A stretch of DNA of 64,000 nt from Pelosinus propionicus DSM 13327. Its GTDB lineage: Bacteria > Bacillota > Negativicutes > DSM-13327. The position numbers and the translations under genes were made by a program. The stretch covers positions 93,782-157,781 of the forward strand of contig NZ_FOTS01000006.1 of NCBI RefSeq assembly GCF_900114615.1, given 5' to 3'. The notes below the pieces were generated by a model. It ran no database searches. It was not told the DNA's origin and saw nothing but the letters and a program-made list of their open reading frames with translations. Below, in pieces: positions 1 to 8,111 of the stretch. How positions within the stretch are numbered: the first letter of the stretch is position 1; each line of letters begins with the position of its first letter.

Positions 1-144
1 AAAACATACATATTTTCCATTTGTATAGCTCCTCCTCATTTATAATGGTGTATTCATCATCTCAGAACATTACTCTTTTATCAAGGAGTTTTGTGATGAT
101 GACAAGTAAAAATTTATCATCGTATCGAAAAAATAAAATATTTT

Positions 145-219
145 GACCGCGAAAGTATGAAGAACACGAAGGATATGAATAACCAATCCTTCGTGTTCTT
201 TGCATTTCCTTCGCGGTTC
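145..219. repeat. Long foldback (REP-like) repeat, copy 1
   Basis: Nested inverted repeat. The outer arms are GACCGCGA and TCGCGGTTC, and the inner arms AGAACACGAAGGAT and ATCCTTCGTGTTCT are perfect complements. On the minus strand it lies just downstream of the FAH-family gene and is followed by a T-rich stretch, so it may also terminate that gene. A related foldback with the same AACCGCGAA ends lies at 43658-43745. The rest of 1-262 shows no gene. Confidence 0.6.
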
Positions 220-262
220 ACTTCTGTTTTGTCAACGATATATTTTCTTGCTTACGATTGAA

Positions 263-1144
263 TCATTTTACATAATTCGTTAGTTTGCCGATGTTTTCCA
301 CTTCTACCGTTACCACGTCACCCGACTTCATCGGGCAAGTACCGGAGGGAGATCCCAAAGCCAAAACATCGCCAGGTTCTAGAGTCATAATTTTTGATAC
401 CCAGCTGATCAAAAATGGAATGCTCAAGGACATTTCACTTGTGTTTCCATCCTGTACTACTTTTCCATTTAAGGTTGTAACAATTCTTAAATGAGTCGGA
501 TCTATACCAGTAACCACCCATGGCCCAATAGGTCCAAAAGTATCAAATCCCTTTCCCCGTGTAAACTGCGGATCTGTCTTAGTCAAATCTCTTGCGGTTA
601 CATCATTAAACACAGTATAACCAAAAACATGGCTTAACGCCTCTTCTTCGGGAATGTTTCTACCGCTCTTACCAATTATTAAGGCAACTTCACCTTCAAG
701 TTCAACCTTGTTCGTTAAATCAATTGGCGGTAAACATATGGTTTCTTTGTCTGCAATTAATGCCGATTGGGGTTTTAAGAAAAGAAAAGGTTCTTTTAAA
801 TTCGCCGTACCACCTGTTTCTTTGGCATGTCCGGCAAATGTCCAGCCAAAATTGACTACCTTTGATGGCTCTACAGGAATTAGAATCTTTACATCGCTAA
901 GTGCAACTTCCGTTCCCTCATAAGAGCATGTGCCAGCAGCGATTTCTGCAAATTCATCGGTTAATTGAAAGATCGTTTTTCCCTCAATCGCACCATAGTG
1001 TATATTTCCATCTCTATCTTGATAGCGAACAATCCTCTTTGGCTCTGTTGCTATAGTATCTTCAGCAATCGTTTCTTCTGCTGTACCAACGCAGGCAGAT
1101 AAATGCTCTCCTGCTAATATTCCTTCATGATATTCTTTTTCCAT
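263..1144 (-). CDS. Fumarylacetoacetate hydrolase (FAH) family protein
   Basis: This 293-residue protein has the FAH C-terminal fold, which covers 2-keto-4-pentenoate hydratases, acylpyruvases and related Mg-dependent hydrolases or decarboxylases acting on 2-oxo acids in the cytosol. Visible signatures are NFGWTFAGHAKETG, the metal-site segment VELEGEVALIIGKSGRNI, the run FGYTVFNDVTARDLT, and the C-terminal LEPGDVLALGSPSGTC. About 50 N-terminal residues precede the catalytic domain and look like the usual small N-terminal domain. The ATG follows GAGGAGAGAT at normal spacing. It is divergent from a LysR regulator across a 315-bp gap, which suggests LysR control. The substrate cannot be told from sequence. 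Confidence 0.85.
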   Translation of the reverse strand: MEKEYHEGILAGEHLSACVGTAEETIAEDTIATEPKRIVRYQDRDGNIHYGAIEGKTIFQLTDEFAEIAAGTCSYEGTEVALSDVKILIPVEPSKVVNFGWTFAGHAKETGGTANLKEPFLFLKPQSALIADKETICLPPIDLTNKVELEGEVALIIGKSGRNIPEEEALSHVFGYTVFNDVTARDLTKTDPQFTRGKGFDTFGPIGPWVVTGIDPTHLRIVTTLNGKVVQDGNTSEMSLSIPFLISWVSKIMTLEPGDVLALGSPSGTCPMKSGDVVTVEVENIGKLTNYVK

Positions 1145-1197
1145 TATAAATCTCTCCTCACTCTGTGCAAGAACATCTTTTATGACTCATATAGAGT

Positions 1198-1363
1198 ACT
1201 AGTACCTTATCAGCCTTAATCCAGTGAATACTAGCGGTCTATTTTCTGCACCACTTCGTTGTCGTCAGTCAGCATACTAACGGTATGCCTCCTTCCTCCG
1301 CCTTGCTCTGCGAAAAATAGCCTCGCCATTCTCCTACTGTTTTAAGACTGACAAGGTACTAGT
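1198..1363. repeat. 166-bp foldback element with 21-bp terminal inverted repeats
   Basis: The element begins ACTAGTACCTTATCAGCCTT and ends with its imperfect reverse complement (1343-1363; about 2 mismatches in 21). Internal arms around TCTATTTTCTGC and GCGAAAAATAG also pair, and the centre holds the hairpin GCATACtaacgGTATGC. No reading frame is seen. It fills most of the gap between the divergent FAH and LysR genes and looks like a MITE or REP-type element. Confidence 0.55.
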
Positions 1364-1459
1364 CTTTGCACTTTTAGTATAGTACGATCCTAAATATAAT
1401 GAAAATATCGATTAATCATGGTATGATAACTGTAAGTTATTGACGGGGTGGAATAAAAA

Positions 1460-2338
1460 ATGGATATAAGAGAATTAGAATACTTTGTTACGGTTTCGGA
1501 ACTAAAGAATTTCACGGCTGCTGCTCATAAATTGCACATATCTCAGCCAGCTATTTCCAAAGCCATTCATAAGTTAGAGGAAGAGCTGGGATTCCAGCTG
1601 CTTGACCGAACCCAAAAAAAAGTACTCCTAACAGAAGAAGGAGTCGTATTTCTTAGTTTAGCAGAAGATATTCTGACAAGAATGGCTGCTGCCCAGAACA
1701 CTATGATTGAATATAAGAATTTGACGCGAGGTACTTTTCGAATTGCGGTACCGCCATTATTGGGAGCGTATGTGTTCCCTCAGCTATTTGCAGATTTCAA
1801 GAAAAACTACCCATCTCTTGAGATGTCAGTTATCGAAGACGGCTCTTCAACAGCTGTTGATTTGGTACAGCAAGAAGATGTGCATGTAGGTCTCGTCATC
1901 TTACCGCCCAAATTAACCGACCTTCATTCCCACTTAATTACATCACAGGAAATTGTCGTTTGCCTTCCTACTGATCATCCATTAAGCAGCCAGCCCTTTT
2001 TGACCTTTGAACAACTAAAAGATGAACCCATCATACTTTACAATGAAGGTTTTGTCCTGCGAAGAATCATTTTAGATGAATATGCAAAATACGGCTTAGT
2101 TCCTAGGGTAGCACTTTCAACAAACCAATTTCAGACCATTAAAGCATTAGTGGCAAAAGGAGTCGGTATCTCCTTTTTACCAAAGAATTCAATAAAAGTT
2201 GTAAACCATGTCACAAAAATCCCTCTTCACCCTCATCTATTCCTCGAAATGGGTCTCATTTGGAAACCAAATAAAATTTTACCTCTGGCTTGCAAAGCCT
2301 TTATTGATTTTGTAAATGAATTTGAATATGAAAAATAG
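1460..2338 (+). CDS. LysR-family transcriptional regulator
   Basis: A 292-residue LysR-type regulator. The N-terminal winged helix-turn-helix (residues 1-60) starts MDIRELEYFVTVSELKNFT and contains ISQPAISKAIHKLEEELG. The effector-binding periplasmic-protein-like domain follows from about residue 90. Length is normal for the family (about 290-300). The ATG follows GACGGGGTGG at good spacing. It is divergent from the FAH-family hydrolase, the usual layout for a LysR regulator and its target. The inducer is probably a small organic acid, but this is inference. Confidence 0.92.
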   Translation: MDIRELEYFVTVSELKNFTAAAHKLHISQPAISKAIHKLEEELGFQLLDRTQKKVLLTEEGVVFLSLAEDILTRMAAAQNTMIEYKNLTRGTFRIAVPPLLGAYVFPQLFADFKKNYPSLEMSVIEDGSSTAVDLVQQEDVHVGLVILPPKLTDLHSHLITSQEIVVCLPTDHPLSSQPFLTFEQLKDEPIILYNEGFVLRRIILDEYAKYGLVPRVALSTNQFQTIKALVAKGVGISFLPKNSIKVVNHVTKIPLHPHLFLEMGLIWKPNKILPLACKAFIDFVNEFEYEK

Positions 2339-2394
2339 CCTAATAACGTAGGAGTATCCATTGGGCGCTTCATCAGCGACATTGTACTTTGTGG

Positions 2395-3018
2395 TTATAG
2401 CAATCCTAAAAAGGAAACAATCGCAAATCCAATGATAAGAATGCCTGACATGCGATTAACCCATATCAACCTCTGATAATTGAATCTATGCCGCAGTAAA
2501 TGAACCATCCCACTTAATATAAACCACCATAAGCAAGATCCTAAGAATACTCCTGTTACCAATAAACAAGAGGAAAGGAAATCATCCTTTGCATCAATCA
2601 TCCCAAAGCCTGCAAAAACGGCACTAAAAGATAGTATGGTCATCGGATTTGTAATGGTCAAGAAAAAGGTGGTAAGATAGGCTCTTATCCATCCGTCTTG
2701 ATAAATTTCCTCCTTTATTGAAGCAGGTTTATCAATAAAAGTCCCATACCCAAGATAAAATAAAAAACCACTGCCTACAATACGAAAGTACAGGCTATTA
2801 TCTACAAATACATTCGTAATTATGGTAAGCCCAAAGGCTGCTATACTTCCATAGAATAAATCTGCTGTTGCTGCTCCTAAGCCTGCAGCCAGTCCTGTAC
2901 GCATCCCTTGGGTTAATGTCCGGCGAATACACAAAATTCCTATAGGTCCTACTGGGGCGGCGATAGAAAATCCTAGTATCAGCCCTTTAACCAGCCATAT
3001 CAAATCCAACATCTGCAA
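2395..3018 (-). CDS. LysE-family amino-acid exporter
   Basis: A 207-residue integral membrane protein of the LysE/RhtB family, exporting amino acids or related compounds by an ion-coupled mechanism. It has six hydrophobic segments, and the family signature GFSIAAPVGPIGILCIRRTL sits in helix 1. It lies 12 bp downstream of an Lrp-type regulator on the same strand, so the two are probably one transcript. A TTG start at 3018 is well spaced from GAGGAAG; an ATG at 3012 is the alternative. The substrate is unknown; the Lrp partner suggests an amino acid that induces its own export. Confidence 0.9.
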   Translation of the reverse strand: MQMLDLIWLVKGLILGFSIAAPVGPIGILCIRRTLTQGMRTGLAAGLGAATADLFYGSIAAFGLTIITNVFVDNSLYFRIVGSGFLFYLGYGTFIDKPASIKEEIYQDGWIRAYLTTFFLTITNPMTILSFSAVFAGFGMIDAKDDFLSSCLLVTGVFLGSCLWWFILSGMVHLLRHRFNYQRLIWVNRMSGILIIGFAIVSFLGLL

Positions 3019-3030
3019 ACAACTTCCTCT

Positions 3031-3501
3031 CTATTTTATCTCTTCAACCCTCTCTATCGGCAATATAGGAGTTTCTTTTTCTGTAGATAAAATGACCGTG
3101 GTACGAGTTTTTGCAACACCTGGAATAGATTTAATTTTTTCACTCACGATCCGTTCTAAATCACGCGTCCCTTTACACCTTACTTTCAGCATATAGTCCT
3201 CATCCCCAGCAATATGGTGACATTCTTGTACTTCTCTCGTATTTTGAACAAATTCCAGAAATCCTTGTCGATGTTCAGGCTTTTCAAGATATACAGCAAT
3301 ATAGGCAGCTAAACCATAGCCAATTGCTTCAGGATCTACTATTGCACAATATCCTCTAATAATACCGCGCTCCTCTAACTTATGAACTCGTTCAGCAGCC
3401 GCTGGAGCTGATAATCCTAAGATAAGACCTAGTTCTGCCCAAGTAGTACGCGCCCTTTCCATTAATTGTTCTACTACTTTTAAATCTAATTTATCTACCA
3501 T
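3031..3501 (-). CDS. Lrp/AsnC-family transcriptional regulator
   Basis: 156 residues with an N-terminal helix-turn-helix (residues 1-60, with LSAPAAAERVHKLEERGIIRG) and a C-terminal RAM ligand-binding domain (about residues 70-150, with HHIAGDEDYMLKVRCKGTRDLE). Length and architecture match Lrp/AsnC feast-famine regulators, which form octamers and sense amino acids. The ATG follows AGGAGGAATAT. It is first in a two-gene unit with the LysE exporter and probably controls it. Which amino acid it senses cannot be read from the sequence. Confidence 0.93.
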   Translation of the reverse strand: MVDKLDLKVVEQLMERARTTWAELGLILGLSAPAAAERVHKLEERGIIRGYCAIVDPEAIGYGLAAYIAVYLEKPEHRQGFLEFVQNTREVQECHHIAGDEDYMLKVRCKGTRDLERIVSEKIKSIPGVAKTRTTVILSTEKETPILPIERVEEIK

Positions 3502-3594
3502 ATATTCCTCCTATTAATAAGTTTTAATACGATTATAATTACGATTCGTAATTATAGCAACCATTTTTTATAACTAAATTACATTAAAGCCAAC

Positions 3595-3629
3595 AAAAAA
3601 AGAAGCTGTCACGAGACCAGCTTCTTTTT
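3595..3629. terminator. Bidirectional intrinsic terminator
   Basis: The stem AGAAGCTG / CAGCTTCT with a 9-nt loop is flanked by A-run and T-run, so it can work on both strands. It ends the microprotein unit read on the minus strand. Confidence 0.8.
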
Positions 3630-3672
3630 CATTCTATATGTTTATTCTTGATATAGCTCTTGCGATCTAATG

Positions 3673-3768
3673 CTAAGTCCTGTTCAGCAAAGGCATTATC
3701 TCTGCAGCAGATTTATTCACGCCTTGATGCGTTCGATAGCGCGTTTTTATGCAAATTTTATGTTTCAT
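3673..3768 (-). CDS. Basic 31-residue microprotein
   Basis: This short frame starts at ATG (3768) after a near-perfect GAGGAGGTGATTATC ribosome binding site. It encodes a basic peptide beginning MKHKICIKTRYRTHQG and ending PLLNRT. It begins 17 bp after the stop of the 43-residue acidic peptide gene upstream and ends before the terminator at 3595-3629, so the two form a tiny operon. One Cys, no membrane segment. No family recognised. The excellent ribosome binding site is the main support; the coding call remains uncertain. Confidence 0.5.
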   Translation of the reverse strand: MKHKICIKTRYRTHQGVNKSAAEIMPLLNRT

Positions 3769-3785
3769 GATAATCACCTCCTCTT

Positions 3786-3917
3786 TTATTCGCAAAATGA
3801 AAATTTAACAGCTGGAGCCGGATTCCATTTCTCTAGTTCTTCTAGAATCATAGGAAGCTTTTTAACTAAGTCATCTAATTCTTCTTGAGTCATTTCAAAT
3901 TCACTCTCATCTCCCAC
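3786..3917 (-). CDS. Acidic 43-residue microprotein
   Basis: A GTG start at 3917 lies 7 nt after AGGAGG (GGAGGAGGCGAG at 3921-3932). The product begins MGDESEFEMTQEELDDLV, continues with a predicted amphipathic helix (KKLPMILEELEKW), then a Pro/Ala-rich stretch, and ends KFSFCE with a single Cys. An ATG at 3950 in the same frame would give 54 residues but has no good ribosome binding site. The acidic helical N-part plus a short hydrophobic C-part resembles a leader-core peptide, yet no maturase gene is nearby. Function unknown. Confidence 0.55.
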   Translation of the reverse strand: MGDESEFEMTQEELDDLVKKLPMILEELEKWNPAPAVKFSFCE

Positions 3918-4000
3918 AAACTCGCCTCCTCCACAATAGTAAACTTTCATACCAATAAGTAGCACCTATTTTTTATATCAGGATAAACTGCCAAATCTAC

Positions 4001-4050
4001 AAAAAACTGCCAGGTTCATCAAGTAATTGTTTACTGATGCAACCTGGCAG
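4001..4050 (-). terminator. Intrinsic terminator after the PAS-PucR gene
   Basis: Perfect 10-bp stem CTGCCAGGTT (4007-4016) with AACCTGGCAG (4041-4050). On the minus strand it is followed at once by TTTTTT, which makes it a terminator for the signalling gene that ends at 4257. Confidence 0.8.
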
Positions 4051-4256
4051 TCATTGATGCGACATCATTAGACCCATAGTTTTGCGTCCTTATTTTTCAA
4101 TAAGTTTGCCAATAAGATTCAATTTTATTCAAGTATACTATACTCATTCAAGAAATTCCATTATCCTTTGCATATAATACATCTTATCAAAATTCTCTGT
4201 TTATTATCTTCAAAAGATAAATAATTTCAATTTATTATTTCCGTTTCTTTCATAGA

Positions 4257-5855
4257 TCAGCCTTTACCTGAAATCATTCTCAGAAGATGTATCGCTGTCC
4301 CAAGCATCGTACGCACTTCTGCTGAGTCTAACGATACATTTAATATATTCTCAATTCTCTGCTTTCTATTTTGAATCGTTTTATAGTGAAAGAAGGTTTG
4401 CTTGCCAACTTCCTTTAAACTGAGGCCCGATAAAATTTTCTCCAATGTATCAACTAACTCCGTTTGATTTTTTTGATCATATTCGAGTAAAGGACCTAAC
4501 GTCTTTTTGACAAACATATCCGATTCATCTGAATCCGCAAAAGGAATTAAAACTTGATAAACACCACAATCGTCGAAGTGATACACCATTTGCTGACTCC
4601 AAATTCTCTTGCCAATGCGTACTGCTGATTGGGCATGCTTAAATCGAAGAGCAATATGCGTTAAGGAATCAAAATAGTCGGCTACACCAATGTGAGCCTG
4701 TAAGCCAGGAAAAGATAATGATACAAGATCAATATAAGATTCTGCCAATTGTATTTCTTTGCTTTTATGATTCGAATCACATATAGCACTCAATATGCCA
4801 ATACCTTCTGGCACTTCCCAGGCAATTGTAGCCTCTTGATTGGTGAGCTGATCAATCAGCGCATCCATGTTTTTTTGTCTTTGTTCTAGTACATTGACTT
4901 CGACTTCACTAATAAAACTACCGCTATCATCAATACTTAAAAAATATAACGAAAAATGATTAGGAAGCTGAATTCCTAATCGATAAGCATGATTATAACC
5001 ATCTGCCTCAGTTTCAAAATCACCATTTAGAAGTTTCATAAAGAAATCATTTTTTAGCCTTCGTTCATAGGATTGCTGCAAATCATTTTCTGCTAGTTTC
5101 CTTTGTGTAATATTTCTAATTACACAAAGAAATCCCATATTCTGCCCCTCTTCATCCTTAGCGATACTCATTAATGATTCCAACCAAATGATTTCTCCAT
5201 CTTTACGCTGCTGCTCTACTTCCATAAGCACAGGAGGAGCCGCCAAATCTTGCTCAGCTATTTTTCCTAATTGAATAGTGATAAAAGGCAGTAAATGCTG
5301 CGTTAACGATAATTCAATAAAATCTGCAGCCGTATAACCCAGCAGCCTTTTAATGGACGGACTGCAATAGATAACCTTCTTGTCATCATCCATAAGTACG
5401 ATCATATCGTCCATATTCTCAGCAATGAGTCGATACTTTTGCTCACTTTCCTTAAGCTGCGCCTCGCGCTTCTCTAACTCAGTCATATATTTCTTTTCAT
5501 TTTCTTCTGCTTGTTTCAACCGTTGTATCATGATGTTAAAAGATGCTGAAAAATCCCCCATAAAATCAATACGCTGACTAAAATCGCCGGAAGCAATCAT
5601 ACTGGTCTGCCAGGTTAAATGCCGTAAATTAGATTGCAATGCTTTTAATGCTCCAGCCCAATACCCTTTCATACTTAAGTTTTGGGACAAATCACCATTA
5701 GATATTCCATAAGTAAATTCTCGAATGGCCATAAGATCTTCAATTAATTGCAAAATAGCCGGATGATCATTAAGCTCATCATTAACACATGCAGGAGTAC
5801 CACGTTTTCTTAATAGATCATGTAACAGCAATTCAATGGTTTCTGTATAATTCAC
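4257..5855 (-). CDS. HAMP-like/PAS sensor with C-terminal PucR helix-turn-helix
   Basis: About 532 residues with no membrane segment, so a cytosolic one-component sensor-regulator. From the N-terminus: a HAMP-like helical part (about 40-125, SGDFSQRIDFMGDFSASFN), a coiled coil rich in Glu and Lys (about 115-140), a PAS domain (about 140-255, ending in the PAC-like IRNITQRKLAENDLQ), a CdaR/PucR-type middle, and a C-terminal PucR HTH (about 470-530, LSLKEVGKQTFFHYKTIQNR). A GTG at 5855 is well spaced from AGGGGG; a TTG at 5861 would be too close. It follows a V4R-domain gene by about 45 bp and ends the signalling operon. Target genes are unknown. Confidence 0.8.
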   Translation of the reverse strand: MNYTETIELLLHDLLRKRGTPACVNDELNDHPAILQLIEDLMAIREFTYGISNGDLSQNLSMKGYWAGALKALQSNLRHLTWQTSMIASGDFSQRIDFMGDFSASFNIMIQRLKQAEENEKKYMTELEKREAQLKESEQKYRLIAENMDDMIVLMDDDKKVIYCSPSIKRLLGYTAADFIELSLTQHLLPFITIQLGKIAEQDLAAPPVLMEVEQQRKDGEIIWLESLMSIAKDEEGQNMGFLCVIRNITQRKLAENDLQQSYERRLKNDFFMKLLNGDFETEADGYNHAYRLGIQLPNHFSLYFLSIDDSGSFISEVEVNVLEQRQKNMDALIDQLTNQEATIAWEVPEGIGILSAICDSNHKSKEIQLAESYIDLVSLSFPGLQAHIGVADYFDSLTHIALRFKHAQSAVRIGKRIWSQQMVYHFDDCGVYQVLIPFADSDESDMFVKKTLGPLLEYDQKNQTELVDTLEKILSGLSLKEVGKQTFFHYKTIQNRKQRIENILNVSLDSAEVRTMLGTAIHLLRMISGKG

Positions 5856-5901
5856 CTTCAATCCCCCTGACGCCGTTAACTAGTAACTGCACAAAACAAT
5901 A

Positions 5902-6420
5902 TTAATCGTTAATAATTTCTGCAACAAAACGACAGGTACGATCTCCTGTGCACCAGCAATCAATTTCTTTCACATGAAACCGATGTCCTGTAAAAGCTTC
6001 TAATAGACCTGCAATAAATCCTTCATCATATCTGCAAAATTCATAGTCCAGCTCTGGTAGTCCTGAACAATCCAAATCTTCAAATACGCTAATGACGAAT
6101 TTACCGTTTTCTAAGTCGACTTCCTCCATTCTTAGTATTCCAATTCCCTTCTCAACCAAAGTTGCTTGCAATGTCTTTATAAAATCATTAAAACTAGAGG
6201 CTTCTTTTATTAAATTCTTATAAAATTCTACTCCTGCCAATTGGCCTGACTCAAAAAACAACTGATCAGTTTTTTCTGTACCAAAGTTTTTCTCTAAAAT
6301 ATCACGGAAGCAATATTGCATCAATCGATATGCTTCTATGTGCACCATAGGACCAAGATTAGGGCGTCCCTCAACAATATCGCCCAAAAGATCCCATTTA
6401 AATTCATATTTACGTGTCAT
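5902..6420 (-). CDS. V4R-domain small-molecule sensor protein
   Basis: 172 residues carrying a V4R (vinyl-4-reductase) domain. The C-terminal zinc-binding-like cysteine motif DCWCTGDRTCRF is clear, and the N-terminal part resembles the XylR_N fold. V4R domains bind small hydrophobic ligands and are found beside diguanylate cyclases and regulators. The ATG at 6420 follows AGGAAGG; an upstream Met at 6447 has no ribosome binding site. It sits between a diguanylate cyclase and a PAS-PucR protein on the same strand, so it probably feeds a ligand signal into that module. The ligand is unknown. Confidence 0.85.
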   Translation of the reverse strand: MTRKYEFKWDLLGDIVEGRPNLGPMVHIEAYRLMQYCFRDILEKNFGTEKTDQLFFESGQLAGVEFYKNLIKEASSFNDFIKTLQATLVEKGIGILRMEEVDLENGKFVISVFEDLDCSGLPELDYEFCRYDEGFIAGLLEAFTGHRFHVKEIDCWCTGDRTCRFVAEIIND

Positions 6421-6603
6421 CGTTAAACAGTCCTTCCTATTCATCATAAAAATGGTAATTATTTCAAGAATTCTACACTATCTTACTTTTATTGATAAAG
6501 TTTCGTCATTTTAAAGTATTTACCTTCTTAAATAGCATAAAAAATCGCTACATCATCGTCTTTCGATGCGTAACAATTTTTCAATATATACTGATATTTT
6601 CAG

Positions 6604-8031
6604 TTAACATTTTTTAAACGCTGCGCTTGCCTTCTCAAATAAGCAGATTTTTCCTTTACCATCCCTTTTTGCTTGGTACATTGCCTCATCAGCATGCTGC
6701 AGTAGGGTTGCAGGATCATTATCATCCTGTGGATATAAGGTAACTCCAATGCTAATGGATGCCATCACATTTTTATCACTTAAAGCAATAGGATCCGCGG
6801 CAGCTTTTAAGATACGTTCCAAAACCACTTTATACTGATTGGTCTCTTCGAGATTTTGCAAAAGGAGTACAAACTCATCGCCTCCTATCCGTGCCAATGT
6901 ATCCTGTTCACGCAGGCAGGATCTAAAACGCTTTGTCACTTCGATTAGTAAACAATCACCACTCTCATGGCCTAATGTATCATTAACCAATTTAAAATTA
7001 TCTAGGTCTAAGTAGCAGATAGCCAAAATTTTCTCATCACGCTTGCTCCATGCCATAGCCTGATTAAGACGGTCATATAACAAACGTCTATTGGGGAGGC
7101 CTGTTAACGTATCAAAAAAAGCAAGGCATTCCAACTCCGCCTTATGCCGTTTCAAATCAATAATCAGCTTAGCTAGCCATGCTACTAATAAACTAAAGAT
7201 CATCCCCTGCATCATCTTTAAAAACAGTCCATAAGGAACACTCCAGCCATTGATGGGGGCTATGCTAAGTATCCACGTGGCGTTAGACAGATTCACCATC
7301 CTTTCCACAGGTTCCCCTGTTAGAATGGCTTTAGATGCAATAATAATTTCTTTTTGTTTTGTATCTGGATGGATGCGCCATAATTCATAAGCGAAACCTT
7401 GCATTTCCAATTGAGAAAGGTTAGCAGATTCAAGAATCTCTGGGAAGCGAAGTACCACATTAACAAAGCCCCAAAAATAAGAATCGCCCATTTCATCATT
7501 AAGAAATACTGGCAGACGCCCTACTCCGCCAAAGGAGCCTTGAATCATTTTGAAAGGCCCTGCAAAGGTTAACTGACCTGTATCACGAGCCAAATTTGCT
7601 TCGGCAGACCTCATTTCATCCTTCATCAGATCATGTCCAATGGCTTTTTCATTACCAGCAAGAGGTTCAATGAACTGCACAACTCCCCCAGGAGCCAACT
7701 GCAGTGAGTCTATCCCAGGATACAACAGCAGCATTTGGCTTGCCACATCATGAAAATGAGGGACCACACCGTTTCCTTGCTTAACCAACGCCGCTAATAC
7801 ATAGGCAGTAGCAAAATTACTTTCATTTGCATGTATAATTGCATCTGCATAACCACTTGCTATCTCAAAGGCATGCACTCTGGCAATTTTAATACGGTCC
7901 AGCTCCATTTGCCATATGATCCATGTCGCAAATGCGGTAGACAAGAGGAAGACAACGATCGCTATGACCATGGGATTAGAGAATATATAATTTCTGCGTA
8001 AAGGAGTTGTGTCATAATAATTCTTTTTCAT
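6604..8031 (-). CDS. Membrane diguanylate cyclase with CHASE sensor
   Basis: About 475 residues. One N-terminal membrane helix (PMVIAIVVFLLSTAFATWII) precedes an extracytoplasmic CHASE domain (about 60-240, with PGIDSLQLAPGG and AIGHDLMKDEMR). A second helix (MIFSLLVAWLAKLII) leads to a C-terminal GGDEF domain. The active site RIGGDEF is intact, and an RxxD inhibitory site (REQD) lies five residues before it, so the enzyme should make c-di-GMP with product feedback. The ATG at 8031 follows GAAGGAGAAGGA; an upstream Met at 8064 is less likely. It is co-directional with the EAL-HDOD gene upstream and the V4R gene downstream. Confidence 0.92.
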   Translation of the reverse strand: MKKNYYDTTPLRRNYIFSNPMVIAIVVFLLSTAFATWIIWQMELDRIKIARVHAFEIASGYADAIIHANESNFATAYVLAALVKQGNGVVPHFHDVASQMLLLYPGIDSLQLAPGGVVQFIEPLAGNEKAIGHDLMKDEMRSAEANLARDTGQLTFAGPFKMIQGSFGGVGRLPVFLNDEMGDSYFWGFVNVVLRFPEILESANLSQLEMQGFAYELWRIHPDTKQKEIIIASKAILTGEPVERMVNLSNATWILSIAPINGWSVPYGLFLKMMQGMIFSLLVAWLAKLIIDLKRHKAELECLAFFDTLTGLPNRRLLYDRLNQAMAWSKRDEKILAICYLDLDNFKLVNDTLGHESGDCLLIEVTKRFRSCLREQDTLARIGGDEFVLLLQNLEETNQYKVVLERILKAAADPIALSDKNVMASISIGVTLYPQDDNDPATLLQHADEAMYQAKRDGKGKICLFEKASAAFKKC

Positions 8032-8111
8032 TCCTTCTCCTTCACCTACTTTGCAAATATTCATTTATAATCGATCAGTTGCTTGATACCTTACTAAGTC
8101 AATCTACTTAT

